This document shows positions 32,072-40,784 of a stretch of DNA of 64,000 nucleotides, in pieces; within the stretch, counting starts at the first letter, position 1, and each line of letters starts with the position of its first letter. This DNA comes from Candidatus Gastranaerophilales bacterium (lineage in GTDB: Bacteria; Cyanobacteriota; Vampirovibrionia; Gastranaerophilales; Gastranaerophilaceae). A model generated the notes under the pieces. That model saw nothing but the letters and a program-made list of their open reading frames with translations. It ran no database searches and was not told the origin of the DNA. Location: positions 1-64,000 of the forward strand of contig CALUQE010000002.1 of assembly GCA_944322845.1 (NCBI GenBank). The letters are read 5' to 3'. Both the position numbers and the translations under genes were made by a program.

Positions 32072-32625
32072 TGAAAACAAAATTAATACAAGAAGAGATT
32101 AAGTATATCGGCTCACAGCTGGCACCTCATTGGATTTATAAAAATTTTGGCTTACAGGGAGATGCAATTGTTGCATTCAAAGGTGAGTGTGAAGTTAAGC
32201 TGACAGAAATGGTCGATATAGAAGATGTTATAAATAATGAACCGATTTACAGCAAATATATGCTTAGTTTTATATCGGAGCAATTTGGAGTAAATCTGGT
32301 AGAAGGAGTTTACAGACAAAGATTATTAATTTGTATTATTAAAGAGCTGCTGGAAGAAAAGGGTATATTTGTTAAAAGAAACGGCGATGATTTAATAATT
32401 AACGGCGGAAAGCTGTCTGTATCAATAGCAACGAAGTCTGTTACTTCAATTTTAATACATACCGGGCTCAATATTATGTCTGAAGGTGCTCCGGTAAAAG
32501 CGTCCGGTTTAACAAGTGATTTAGGAATTACTGATATTGACGGTTTTGCCCTCGAAGTTATGAAAAGATATTCAGAAGAAGTTGAAGATATTAATTTGGC
32601 AAGTACAAAGGTTCGTGGAGTATAA
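32068..32625 (+). CDS. DUF366-like protein
   Basis: 185 residues. It resembles the DUF366 family, as recognised from the N-terminal YIGSQLAPHWIYKNFGLQGDAIVAF and MVDIEDV segments. The function is not established. It overlaps queC by 4 bases (ATGA), which implies coupled translation and suggests a role in deazaguanine/queuosine metabolism. That link is inference from position. No membrane segment or signal peptide. Confidence 0.6.
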   Translation: MMKTKLIQEEIKYIGSQLAPHWIYKNFGLQGDAIVAFKGECEVKLTEMVDIEDVINNEPIYSKYMLSFISEQFGVNLVEGVYRQRLLICIIKELLEEKGIFVKRNGDDLIINGGKLSVSIATKSVTSILIHTGLNIMSEGAPVKASGLTSDLGITDIDGFALEVMKRYSEEVEDINLASTKVRGV

Positions 32626-32626
32626 A

Positions 32627-33253
32627 ATGGGAAAGCAGTTTGGCTACAAAAAATATATGAAAAAAGAAGCTCAGCAGGATAACAATTCCTTGCTGAAAAT
32701 TTTCGTAATTTCTTTCTTTGGTATGCTTTTAGTTTTTACATTTTTAATAAAATCTTTTTCACCTTCCGTAGACACGACTATTGGAGATTATTCTCAGGAG
32801 ATAGAAGCTGAAGAGGAACAGGCCGCTGAAGAAACTAAAAAAATAGTTGATGACAGGCTGGCGATGATTCAAAGTGAAGATCAGGGTCGTAATTTCTCAG
32901 ATTTGATGTCTAAGCCGGATGATGTACGAAGTGTAGAACCTCAACCAAGGGAAAATACAACGGAAACGGTTGTTCAAGATGCTCCTCAGACGCAGACGGA
33001 GCCGGCTCCTGATCCTCAATTGGAGCCTGTATATAAAGTCTTTGTCGGAACATATACCTCGGCAGAGCAGGCAAAAGTTGCAAAAGAGATAATACAAGAA
33101 ACAGGTACAGGCTTAAATCCGATTGTGAAGTGTCTGGGTTCTAATAACTATACTTTACAGGTTGGTATTTTTAAGAATAAGCAAAGTGCTGAATCACTTT
33201 TATATACTGTACAACAAAACCATTTACCGGGAAGGATTGTGCAGGATTATTAA
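32627..33253 (+). CDS. Membrane-anchored SPOR-domain protein
   Basis: 208 residues from the ATG at 32627, chosen over an in-frame start at 32582 because GGAG lies six bases upstream and the earlier start would run inside DUF366. Cytoplasmic basic N-terminus, one transmembrane helix (about 25-47, IFVISFFGMLLVFTFLI), an acidic/Pro-rich linker, and a C-terminal SPOR domain (about 137-208, YKVFVGTYTSAEQAK to PGRIVQDY). SPOR domains bind denuded glycan strands of septal peptidoglycan, so a division-site role is likely. Confidence 0.82.
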   Translation: MGKQFGYKKYMKKEAQQDNNSLLKIFVISFFGMLLVFTFLIKSFSPSVDTTIGDYSQEIEAEEEQAAEETKKIVDDRLAMIQSEDQGRNFSDLMSKPDDVRSVEPQPRENTTETVVQDAPQTQTEPAPDPQLEPVYKVFVGTYTSAEQAKVAKEIIQETGTGLNPIVKCLGSNNYTLQVGIFKNKQSAESLLYTVQQNHLPGRIVQDY

Positions 33254-33384
33254 GCTTTGAAAATAAATCTTTACATCACGAAATATTTTGACTAAAATTT
33301 CAAGTTTTGTGATACATTATATATATGAAATCCGTTATGGGGAATTAAGTTTAGACTATCATAGGTTAATATAGGAGATGTTTG

Positions 33385-34026
33385 ATGCCTAATTATTTGA
33401 CGAAGGAAGAGATAAGACAGTGGAGAAGCTCTCTTGAGAAAATTACACTGGAAGAGTTTGCTGCAAGATTAGGAAAAGAAGTTGAAGAGAAAAAACCTAC
33501 TAATGATTTGGTTGATATTATTATGACTAAAGGTACATCTTCTACAACTGATACAAATGTAAATGACGGCTTCTCTAAAATTGCGGAAAGAGCTTTTGAA
33601 AGGGAACGTCAAATATCTCACACACCGTTTTCTATAAGCAGAAAACAATTGTTAGAAAAAACAAATAATTCGTCTAAAAATATAGTTGAAAAAAAGGTTG
33701 TCAAAGAAAAAGCAAAAACAAAGGATGTTGTTCAGAAGAAACCAGAATGTATTGCGGAAAATAATTCGGTCTTGGACAATGTCGCAGAATTTACTGCTAA
33801 AAAAGATATACAAATAAAACTAAAAAAGGCTCTTACTGACAGAGAACAGTTAGTTTTTGACTATCTTATGAATAATGTGGGAAAGACAGTTTTTGCGAAA
33901 GATTTAGCAAATTTACTTGATTTGCCGCGTGACTATGTTTATAAATATATTAAGAACCTGCGCGCCAAAATTGAAGGCGATAAGTTAAGAAATGTGCCGT
34001 CAGGCGGGTTCGTTTTAACCGAGTAG
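33385..34026 (+). CDS. Winged-helix protein with long N-terminal extension
   Basis: 213 residues. ATG at 33385 with AGGAG seven bases upstream (a TTG three bases earlier is less likely). The N-terminal 120 residues are charged and probably flexible. The last 65 residues (from LTDREQLVFDYLM to VPSGGFVLTE) look like an OmpR-type winged helix, with AKDLANLLDLPRDYVYKYIKNLRAKI as recognition region, but no receiver domain is present. It is followed, with a stop/start overlap, by the DUF262-like gene. A TTGACT (33288-33293) upstream may be its -35. Confidence 0.65.
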   Translation: MPNYLTKEEIRQWRSSLEKITLEEFAARLGKEVEEKKPTNDLVDIIMTKGTSSTTDTNVNDGFSKIAERAFERERQISHTPFSISRKQLLEKTNNSSKNIVEKKVVKEKAKTKDVVQKKPECIAENNSVLDNVAEFTAKKDIQIKLKKALTDREQLVFDYLMNNVGKTVFAKDLANLLDLPRDYVYKYIKNLRAKIEGDKLRNVPSGGFVLTE

Positions 34027-34028
34027 TG

Positions 34029-35120
34029 ATGAAAGTTGTAAATTTACTTGAATTTATTAATAAGGCAAAAGATTTATACACATTAGATTATGCTAGATGT
34101 GATAAAGAGCTTGTAAATTTTCTTGACTTAATGACTGAAGATGAGCAGTTTACACAAAAAGTTGATCTCGGGATTATTTTTGTTAATCAAAAAACTTTTG
34201 ATCAGTATACTATTGTGGACGGCTTAAACAGGATTTTGTCACTTTCTCTGCTTTTGCATGCGGTTTGTGAGTGTTACAAAAAAACAACGGTACAAAACGA
34301 AAAAGCCATTAAAACTATCAGGAATAAGTATTTGTTAAGCGGGCAGAAAACGAAGCTTCATTTAAATGAAAAAGATAGTGTAATTTATTCAAAAATCATT
34401 AATGGCGAGAGATTATCAGGTCACGAGAAACAGTCTGCGATGTTTAAACTTTTGCATAATTTCTGGTCCCAGATAAAATCGGAAGGGCTGCAGGCGGCAA
34501 ATATTTTTGCAATGCTCAAGAAAATATTTGTTACTGTTGTAGAAACGAATGATGTATCAAAAAGAAATTTGTATTACAAGTTAAACGGAAGCAGAAATCT
34601 GAATCAGATAGTTCTTATTGAAGATTTTTTAAAGGAAAACGGTATTGAAGAAGACTGGAATACTATAAGAAGTCGTTATTTCCCTGTAGAGAGTGATATT
34701 GTCCGCTTTTTAAAAGACTTTTTTATTACAAAATTTAATTATAAGAAATTTAATCCAGAAAGACTTTATGAAAGCTTTGTTAATTATTTTGAAACAATGA
34801 TGCAGTATATGCCGGAAGATACAATTATGAAGAAAATGAAGCGCTCTGCTGCATTATACAGTAACATAATAAACGTTAATTTTCTTGGTGATGATATAAA
34901 ACAAGCTTTTATACAAATAAAAAAATATTCCGGAGAAGACACATACGCATATATTCTGGAAGTGTATGAGGATTTTCTGGATAATAACATATCTGAAACT
35001 ACTTTTATTGAAATTTTGAACACTATTGCAGATTATTTAAAGAACAGAAAAAATACTGATAACAACATTGCTTTTAATGAATTAATACAATATTTAAATG
35101 CATTTATTACATGTAAATAG
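34029..35120 (+). CDS. DUF262-like protein (degenerate ParB/GmrS-type fold)
   Basis: 363 residues from the ATG at 34029 (GTG at 34026 also possible). YTIVDGLNRILSLSLLLHAV (60-79) matches the DUF262 core VDGQQRLTTLxLLL, with the conserved QQR replaced by LNR. LNEKDSVIYSKIINGE resembles the following DUF262 motif. The rest is helical. DUF262 is the NTPase/nuclease-regulating half of GmrSD-type type IV restriction systems. The HNH-containing GmrD half (DUF1524) is absent here and in the neighbours. It may be a relic or a non-defence offshoot paired with the winged-helix protein. Confidence 0.55.
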   Translation: MKVVNLLEFINKAKDLYTLDYARCDKELVNFLDLMTEDEQFTQKVDLGIIFVNQKTFDQYTIVDGLNRILSLSLLLHAVCECYKKTTVQNEKAIKTIRNKYLLSGQKTKLHLNEKDSVIYSKIINGERLSGHEKQSAMFKLLHNFWSQIKSEGLQAANIFAMLKKIFVTVVETNDVSKRNLYYKLNGSRNLNQIVLIEDFLKENGIEEDWNTIRSRYFPVESDIVRFLKDFFITKFNYKKFNPERLYESFVNYFETMMQYMPEDTIMKKMKRSAALYSNIINVNFLGDDIKQAFIQIKKYSGEDTYAYILEVYEDFLDNNISETTFIEILNTIADYLKNRKNTDNNIAFNELIQYLNAFITCK

Positions 35121-35219
35121 TAATTGGAAAATATATTAATAACATTTTTTATTGTCGTTTTATACTAGAATTAGGAATAAAAGAATAGTATTAAAGATAA
35201 TAAGAATGGAGGACTTTTT

Positions 35220-35510
35220 ATGGGTAAAAACCATATAAGCGATTTGTTGTGCGTGTGTAAGGACTTACGTGAAGAATTAGAGACAATAAATACGATTATT
35301 ATAATTACACAAACTTATTACATAAATAAAGAATTTACCGGCCAGTATTACAGTCTGCCGCGTGAATTTTCCGTTCATATAAGCGAAGAAAGAAACCGCT
35401 GTATCAATATTCTTTCTTTGCTTTCTGATAAGACTAATAAAATTAAGCGTTTTTGTGAAGATATAGAAGACGGGCTGGAGTTACATAATGACTCCGACGA
35501 TTGCTGCTGA
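35220..35510 (+). CDS. Small protein of unknown function (96 residues)
   Basis: Not recognised. Soluble, mostly helical, with Cys near both ends (LLCVCKD, DSDDCC). A good TGGAGG Shine-Dalgarno supports translation. Its last 30 bases overlap the 3' end of nupC on the other strand. Confidence 0.6.
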   Translation: MGKNHISDLLCVCKDLREELETINTIIIITQTYYINKEFTGQYYSLPREFSVHISEERNRCINILSLLSDKTNKIKRFCEDIEDGLELHNDSDDCC

Positions 35511-36749
35511 AAGATAGCAGCTGAGAGTACCGCAAATGAGTGCTCTTAAGCCGAGTCTAGCCAAGTTTTTCTTCTGGTTAGGCGCAAGTTCACCAATACC
35601 GCCGATTTGGATGGCAATGGAACCAAAGTTGCCAAAACTGCATAGTGCGAAACTTGCCAGCATGAAACTTTTTGCCTGAAGAGTCGGTGCTATTTGTGAT
35701 AAGTTAACATAAGCGACCATTTCGTTCAAAACCAGCTTTGTGCCCATTAGTGAACCTACAACTGATGCATCTTTCAGCGGTACGCCTATAATTATTGCAA
35801 AAATAGCAAAAATTTTGCCTAATATTAGCTTGAGTGAAAGATGATTTAAGAATGCAAAATGAGAGCAGCCAGGGCAGAATTTATAGAGAAGCATACCGCT
35901 TAGTCCTAATATCCAGTCTATAAATGCAACCAGTGCAACAAGTGCCAGAATCATAGCTGTAACATTTATTGCTACTTTCATACCTTCAGAAGCGCCGTTT
36001 GAAATCGCTTCGAACACATTGGCAAAAGTTCTTCTCTTGGAAATTCTAATATTGTCACGAGTTTCCGGTTCGCCGGTTTCAGGATACATTATTTTAGCCA
36101 GAATAAGAGCCCCCGGAGCGGCCATAATAGATGATGCCAAAATATAATGAGCAGGGATTCCCATTCCTATATAAATAGGCATAATTGCACCTGAGATACA
36201 GGCCATTGAACCTGACATAGAAGCAAGGAGTTCCGAGCGGGTTAATTTTTCAAGATACGGCTTAATCATAATTTGCGCAAGAATCTGGCCTACAAATGAA
36301 CTTGCAACGTTTGAAAGAGCTTCAGCGCCTGATACATGCATAATCTTGTTCATAGCTTTTCCGAGTGCTGCAACTACGCGCTGCATGATACCGTAATAAT
36401 AAAGGATATTAACAAGCACCATCATAAATATATTGGTGCAAATGAGCTGTACTGCGAAAATACTGCTTCCAGTGCCAAATAATTCACTAAGTCTTGTTTT
36501 ATCAAGCAACGGTCCGAATACAAACAGCCCGCCTTCAGTTGCAAAATCAAGGATTTTTTTTATAAAAGCTCCAATCATAAGAAACATTTTTTCACCGAGC
36601 GGAACCTTGAAGATAAATACTGCAAGCAGTATTTGCAGTACAAATCCGGTAACGATAGTTTTATAATTGATAGCTTTTCTGTTATTAGACATTAAAAATA
36701 CAATTAAGAATATTGTAACTATGCCTATAATCCCGACAAATCTTTCCAT
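35481..36749 (-). CDS. nupC: Concentrative nucleoside transporter (CNT/NupC family)
   Basis: 422 residues with the typical hydrophobic helices. Family segments are the N-terminal GIVTIFLIVFLMSNNRKAI, GQILAQIMIKPYLEKLTRSEL, ISGAIMPIYIGMGI, GASEGMKVAINVTAMILALVALVAF and CSFGNFGSIAIQIGGIGELAPNQK. It imports nucleosides with Na+ or H+ across the inner membrane. AGGAG Shine-Dalgarno. It lies downstream of gcvPA on the same strand, but a terminator separates the two. Confidence 0.95.
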   Translation of the reverse strand: MERFVGIIGIVTIFLIVFLMSNNRKAINYKTIVTGFVLQILLAVFIFKVPLGEKMFLMIGAFIKKILDFATEGGLFVFGPLLDKTRLSELFGTGSSIFAVQLICTNIFMMVLVNILYYYGIMQRVVAALGKAMNKIMHVSGAEALSNVASSFVGQILAQIMIKPYLEKLTRSELLASMSGSMACISGAIMPIYIGMGIPAHYILASSIMAAPGALILAKIMYPETGEPETRDNIRISKRRTFANVFEAISNGASEGMKVAINVTAMILALVALVAFIDWILGLSGMLLYKFCPGCSHFAFLNHLSLKLILGKIFAIFAIIIGVPLKDASVVGSLMGTKLVLNEMVAYVNLSQIAPTLQAKSFMLASFALCSFGNFGSIAIQIGGIGELAPNQKKNLARLGLRALICGTLSCYLSAAIVGVIM

Positions 36750-36786
36750 TCATACTCCTAAATTTTGTGATTATTTTTATTATATC

Positions 36787-36817
36787 AAAAAAGAAGCTGT
36801 CTGATTTAGACAGCTTC
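36787..36817 (-). terminator. Terminator of the gcv operon, overlapping the gcvPA stop
   Basis: On the minus strand GAAGCTGTCT (36817-36808) pairs with AGACAGCTTC (36802-36793) around AAATC, followed by TTTTTTGA. The stop codon of gcvPA and its last codons lie inside the stem. Confidence 0.93.
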
Positions 36818-38044
36818 AATATAATTTACAATCTCTTCTTCTGTATTCATTTCTGTAGTGCAAACCAGAATATGTTTGTCATCCAGCCTGATACCACCGA
36901 GAATATTTGCTTCTTTGAGCTTAGCCAGAAATTTATCAGAATCATTAACTTCAATAACAAATTCGTTAAAGAAGTTTTTATTTAGTGTTTTAATCCCCTT
37001 TCCGTTAAGCATTTTTGATAAGGCATGCGCCATATTAGCAGAAAGAATACTCATTTGTTTAAAGCCTTCTTCGCCTACCAAGCTCAGGTAAAGAGTTGCA
37101 GAAAGAGCAATTAAAGATTGGTTTGAACAAATATTGCTTGTCGCTTTTTCTCTTTTGATGTGCTGCTCTCTTGTCTGGATAGTCAGAGTAAATGCCTGAT
37201 TTCCGTCTGCATCAACGGTTCTGCCGACTAATCTTCCAGGCATCTGGCGCATATAAGCTTCTTTGCAGGCCATAAATCCGGCGTGAGGGCCGCCAAAATT
37301 CATTCCGATTCCCAGAGGCTGGATATCACCAACTACAATATCTGCTTCAACAGGCGGTTTTATAACTGCGAGTGCAGAAAGATTAGTACATACAATTAAA
37401 GTTGTATCAGGCTTTGTTATTTCCGGAATTTCTCCGAAATAATCAGGATACTGAATCAGGACTGCACAATACTCTGAAACATTCTCCGGCATTTCTTCAA
37501 ACCATTCAATTTCAATATCCTGTGCCCAGCAGTATGTCTTAACAACTTCACTGTATTCAGGATTTAGCTTGTTTGATACAAGAACTTTATTTTTCTTGCC
37601 TCTGGCAATTCTGTGTGCCATAAGGACTGCTTCTGCGCATGCAGAACCACCGTCATACATTGAAGCATTAGCAATATCCATACAGGTAATTCTTGATATC
37701 ATTGTCTGGTATTCATAAATTATCTGTAATGTACCCTGAGAAATTTCAGGCTGATAAGGTGTATATGCCGTTAGAAATTCGAATCTTTGAGCAACGTAAT
37801 TCACACAGGCGGGTATAAATTTGTTGTAAACACCGCCGCCCAGAAAACAAGAAAATTCGGTTTTGTTCTTCCTTGCAAGTTCCTTGATTTTACGCTGGGT
37901 TTCAAGTTCGCTCAACGGATTCCCGACAGTAAAATCTTTACACCTTACCGGAATTTGTTTAAATAAATCATCCAGACTTGCTTGAGAAATTTCTCTCAGC
38001 ATATCATTTCTTACATCAGTTGTATGTGCTAAAAATTTATTCAT
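36806..38044 (-). CDS. gcvPA: Glycine dehydrogenase (decarboxylating) subunit 1
   Basis: 412 residues, somewhat short of the usual 440-450. Segments are FLGGGVYNKFIPACVNYVAQRFEFLTAYTPYQPE, QGTLQIIYEYQTMI, MYDGGSACAEAVLMAHRI and GIGMNFGGPHAGFMACKE. This is the N-terminal half of split P-protein; the PLP-carrying subunit 2 (gcvPB) is not in the window and must be encoded elsewhere. The P-protein decarboxylates glycine and passes aminomethyl to lipoyl-GcvH. It shares one base with gcvH. Confidence 0.95.
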   Translation of the reverse strand: MNKFLAHTTDVRNDMLREISQASLDDLFKQIPVRCKDFTVGNPLSELETQRKIKELARKNKTEFSCFLGGGVYNKFIPACVNYVAQRFEFLTAYTPYQPEISQGTLQIIYEYQTMISRITCMDIANASMYDGGSACAEAVLMAHRIARGKKNKVLVSNKLNPEYSEVVKTYCWAQDIEIEWFEEMPENVSEYCAVLIQYPDYFGEIPEITKPDTTLIVCTNLSALAVIKPPVEADIVVGDIQPLGIGMNFGGPHAGFMACKEAYMRQMPGRLVGRTVDADGNQAFTLTIQTREQHIKREKATSNICSNQSLIALSATLYLSLVGEEGFKQMSILSANMAHALSKMLNGKGIKTLNKNFFNEFVIEVNDSDKFLAKLKEANILGGIRLDDKHILVCTTEMNTEEEIVNYIEAV

Positions 38045-38418
38045 TATTCTATTTCTTCTTTGTAATCTGAGTAATCCAAAAGGTCTGCAAATTCTACCTG
38101 ATCTGCAGAAGATTCAATTTTTATAAACCATTTATCTTCATAAGATTCGTCATTCAGAAGTTCCGGACTGTTTACAATCTGTTCATTGATTTCAACAACT
38201 TTGCCGGAAATAGGCATATAGATTTCAGAGGCTGCTTTGACTGATTCAATTGTAGCAAACGCTTCATTTTTAGAAAACTCTGTTCCAACCTCAGGAAGCT
38301 CAACAAATACAATGTCGCCAAGCTGTTCAATTGCATAATCGGTAATCCCGATTTCATACTTTCCGTCTTGTTCAAGAAGATATTCGTGTGTTTTTGTGCA
38401 TAACATACTTTCGTTCAT
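38044..38418 (-). CDS. gcvH: Glycine cleavage system H protein
   Basis: 124 residues, typical length. Lipoyl attachment Lys61 lies in ATIESVKAASEIYMPISG. It carries the aminomethyl group between P- and T-proteins. It lies between gcvT (30 bases upstream) and gcvPA (stop/start overlap), with a GGAGAC Shine-Dalgarno. Confidence 0.97.
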   Translation of the reverse strand: MNESMLCTKTHEYLLEQDGKYEIGITDYAIEQLGDIVFVELPEVGTEFSKNEAFATIESVKAASEIYMPISGKVVEINEQIVNSPELLNDESYEDKWFIKIESSADQVEFADLLDYSDYKEEIE

Positions 38419-38447
38419 TCAAATTGTCTCCTTTATAGCTATTTAAA

Positions 38448-39545
38448 TTATCCTTTATTATTTTTCTTTACAAAAGGGCGTTTTACTATTTCCGCATTGT
38501 GTAATTTTTCTCTTATCATTACTTGAATTGTAGAGCCTACAGCTAAATTGTCAAGGTTTTTTATGTAAGCTAATGCAATATTATCGCCTCTTACCGGTGA
38601 AATACCGCCGCTTGTTATATTTCCTATTTTTTCTCCATTGTAGTATACGTCATATCCGTGTCTTGCGATATTTTTATCCAGCATTTTTAAACCGATAAGC
38701 TTTTTTTTAATTCCTTGTTCAAGCTGTTCCATAATATGTTTTTTGCCGTTGTAATCTTCGGTTTTAGTTTTTGACACTGACCAGGCAAGTCCGGCTTCTA
38801 TAGGTGTTGTAGTTTCATCTAAATCATTCCCGTATAGGTGTAATGCTGCTTCTAACCTTAGTGTATCTCTTGCTCCTAATCCGATAGGCTTTATTCCGTA
38901 TGGCTTGCCTGCTTCAAGAAGTTTATCCCATAAATATTCGGAAAATTCATTTTTGACAAGGATTTCAACGCCATCTTCTCCTGTATAGCCTGTTCTTGAT
39001 ATCCACAAGTTTATATTAAAAAGGGTTGCGCGTTTAATCATAAAAAATGACGGTAAATTTTCTATTCCTAGGCTTTTTATAAGTTCGCAGGCTTTAGGTC
39101 CCTGTACTGCAAGTAATGAATAATTGTGTGATTCATTAATGATATCTACGTTAAAGCCGGTTTTATTTCTTACCATCCAGTTTAAATCTTCATCTATTCT
39201 AGAAGCATTTGCAATAATGAGATATTTGTTTTCTTCAAGTTTGTATATAATCAAATCGTCAATAATACCGCCGTTTTTATTTGTTAACTGGCAATATACA
39301 GCTTTTAAATCAACGAGTTTTTTTATATCCTGAGGCACAAGCTTATTAAGAAAAGGTAGTGCATCTTCTCCGACAACAATCATTTCGCCCATATGTGAAA
39401 CATCAAACAGACCTACATTTTCTCTGACGGTTTTATGTTCTTCAATTATGGAAGAATACTGAACCGGCATATCCCAGCCCGCAAAATCAACCATTCTTGC
39501 TCCGAGCGCAATGTGCTTGTCATGTAAAAAAGTCTGCTTAGTCAT
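38448..39545 (-). CDS. gcvT: Aminomethyltransferase (glycine cleavage T protein)
   Basis: 365 residues, full length. Motifs are VDFAGWDMPVQYSSI, ENVGLFDVSHMGEM, SRTGYTGEDGVEI and LGARDTLRLEAALHLYG. It transfers the methylene group to tetrahydrofolate, giving 5,10-methylene-THF, the substrate of FolD encoded at 28710. It is the first gene of gcvT-gcvH-gcvPA. GGAG lies upstream. The leader is too short for a glycine riboswitch. Confidence 0.97.
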   Translation of the reverse strand: MTKQTFLHDKHIALGARMVDFAGWDMPVQYSSIIEEHKTVRENVGLFDVSHMGEMIVVGEDALPFLNKLVPQDIKKLVDLKAVYCQLTNKNGGIIDDLIIYKLEENKYLIIANASRIDEDLNWMVRNKTGFNVDIINESHNYSLLAVQGPKACELIKSLGIENLPSFFMIKRATLFNINLWISRTGYTGEDGVEILVKNEFSEYLWDKLLEAGKPYGIKPIGLGARDTLRLEAALHLYGNDLDETTTPIEAGLAWSVSKTKTEDYNGKKHIMEQLEQGIKKKLIGLKMLDKNIARHGYDVYYNGEKIGNITSGGISPVRGDNIALAYIKNLDNLAVGSTIQVMIREKLHNAEIVKRPFVKKNNKG

Positions 39546-39574
39546 ATATTTATATTCTCCTCTGCCTCATTTAT

Positions 39575-39603
39575 ATTGTCTTTATAAATGCGTATTATGT
39601 CAA
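39575..39603 (-). promoter_or_regulatory. Candidate promoter of the gcv operon
   Basis: On the minus strand: TTGACA (39598-39603, perfect), 17 bases, GACAAT (39575-39580). The ATG of gcvT follows 29 bases later with a GAGGAG Shine-Dalgarno. Confidence 0.55.
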
Positions 39604-39613
39604 GGAGATAAAT

Positions 39614-39641
39614 AAAAAAGACCTTTTGTGAAAGGTCTTTT
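39614..39641 (-). terminator. Terminator of the dnaJ-like gene
   Basis: AAAAGACCTTT (39616-39626) pairs with AAAGGTCTTTT (39631-39641) around a 4-base loop, with a further T on the minus-strand 3' side. The hairpin begins within the stop codon. Confidence 0.9.
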
Positions 39642-40665
39642 AACTTAAAGCTTGGATTTTTTTATATAAGTCTATAATTTCTTTTGACATGTTTTTAGGT
39701 ATTATAATTTTTATTTTAGCGTTTAAATCGCCGTAACCGGAGGATTTAGGCAGCCCCATTTGTTTAAGTCTCAAAGACTGACCGCTGGAGACACCTGCCG
39801 GAATTTTAATATTAATTTTCCCGTGAAGTGTTGTTATTTCTTTTGAGCAGCCCAGAACTGCCTCCGGCGGGGTTATTTCAACTTCTTTTATCAGATTATC
39901 ACCGTCAAATTCATACTCACTGTCCTTAAAGTGGATAACCAGATATAAATCACCCTTGTTACCGTATGCATCAGACTTGCCTTCACCTTTTAAACGCACC
40001 TTTTTACCTTCGGTAACGCCTTTTGGTAATTTTACCTTGACTGTTCTCTGGTTAGAAACAATTCCTGTTCCCCCGCAGTTTGTACAGTATCCGCTGCCAT
40101 GACACTGGCTGCATTTTTCAATTTCGTTAAACGTTACTGATATTGGCTTCCCGTCAAAAATTTCTTTTGCGGTAACATTAAGATTCTTTGTGATATCCAA
40201 ATCCTCAGATTTTGGCTGGGCAGCTCTTCTCTGTCTTGATGCAGAACCCGCATTTTGAGTAAAGTCAAAGCCGCCGTAGTTTCTGCCTGCTCTTTGCGTA
40301 CCCATGTTGCCCATCATATCACCGAACAGCGAACTGAAAAAGTCTGAAAAACCACTTCCGCCAAAATCAAAGCTTTGTGCGCCGCCCTGATTAAAATTAA
40401 AACTAAAATTCTCAAATCCAGGCGGCGGCGTATAATCAGCACCTCCCTGCCAATTTGAGCCTAAGCTGTCATATCTCTGGCGTTTTGCTTTATCGGACAA
40501 TACTTCGTAAGCTTCATTTATGTCTTTAAACTTTTCTTCTGCTTCTTTTGTTTTGTTTACATCAGGATGATATTTCCTTGCAAGTTTTCTGTATGCAGAT
40601 TTTATAGCTGCTGCATCCGCATCACGGCTTACACCCAATATTTCATAATAGTCTTTATATTTCAT
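39640..40665 (-). CDS. DnaJ-family co-chaperone with half zinc finger
   Basis: 341 residues. The J domain (1-65) has the HPD motif at 33-35, which stimulates DnaK ATPase. A Gly/Phe-rich linker (about 75-150) follows. Only two CxxCxGxG modules ([16 protein letters not shown]; from residue 185) are present, against four in classical DnaJ. The C-terminal substrate-binding domains follow ([37 protein letters not shown]). It is intermediate between type I DnaJ and type II CbpA; no dnaK or grpE is next to it. Confidence 0.9.
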   Translation of the reverse strand: MKYKDYYEILGVSRDADAAAIKSAYRKLARKYHPDVNKTKEAEEKFKDINEAYEVLSDKAKRQRYDSLGSNWQGGADYTPPPGFENFSFNFNQGGAQSFDFGGSGFSDFFSSLFGDMMGNMGTQRAGRNYGGFDFTQNAGSASRQRRAAQPKSEDLDITKNLNVTAKEIFDGKPISVTFNEIEKCSQCHGSGYCTNCGGTGIVSNQRTVKVKLPKGVTEGKKVRLKGEGKSDAYGNKGDLYLVIHFKDSEYEFDGDNLIKEVEITPPEAVLGCSKEITTLHGKINIKIPAGVSSGQSLRLKQMGLPKSSGYGDLNAKIKIIIPKNMSKEIIDLYKKIQALS

Positions 40666-40784
40666 TTTCAGTCCTTCATATTTCTTTATATTTTAATATT
40701 AATACAAAAAATTACAAAACTTAATAAAGTTAATCTTTTTTTAATAGTATTTGTGATAAAATACTCTCAAAGGATTTAAGAGAT

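Noticed and set aside
33311..33327. GATACATTATATATATG as a fifth copy of the shared AT-rich element
   Set aside because: It matches only the TATATATATG part; the TACTT half is missing, and AT-rich matches of this length are common here.
39546..39600. Glycine riboswitch before gcvT
   Set aside because: Too few bases between the likely promoter and gcvT, and no tandem aptamer pattern.
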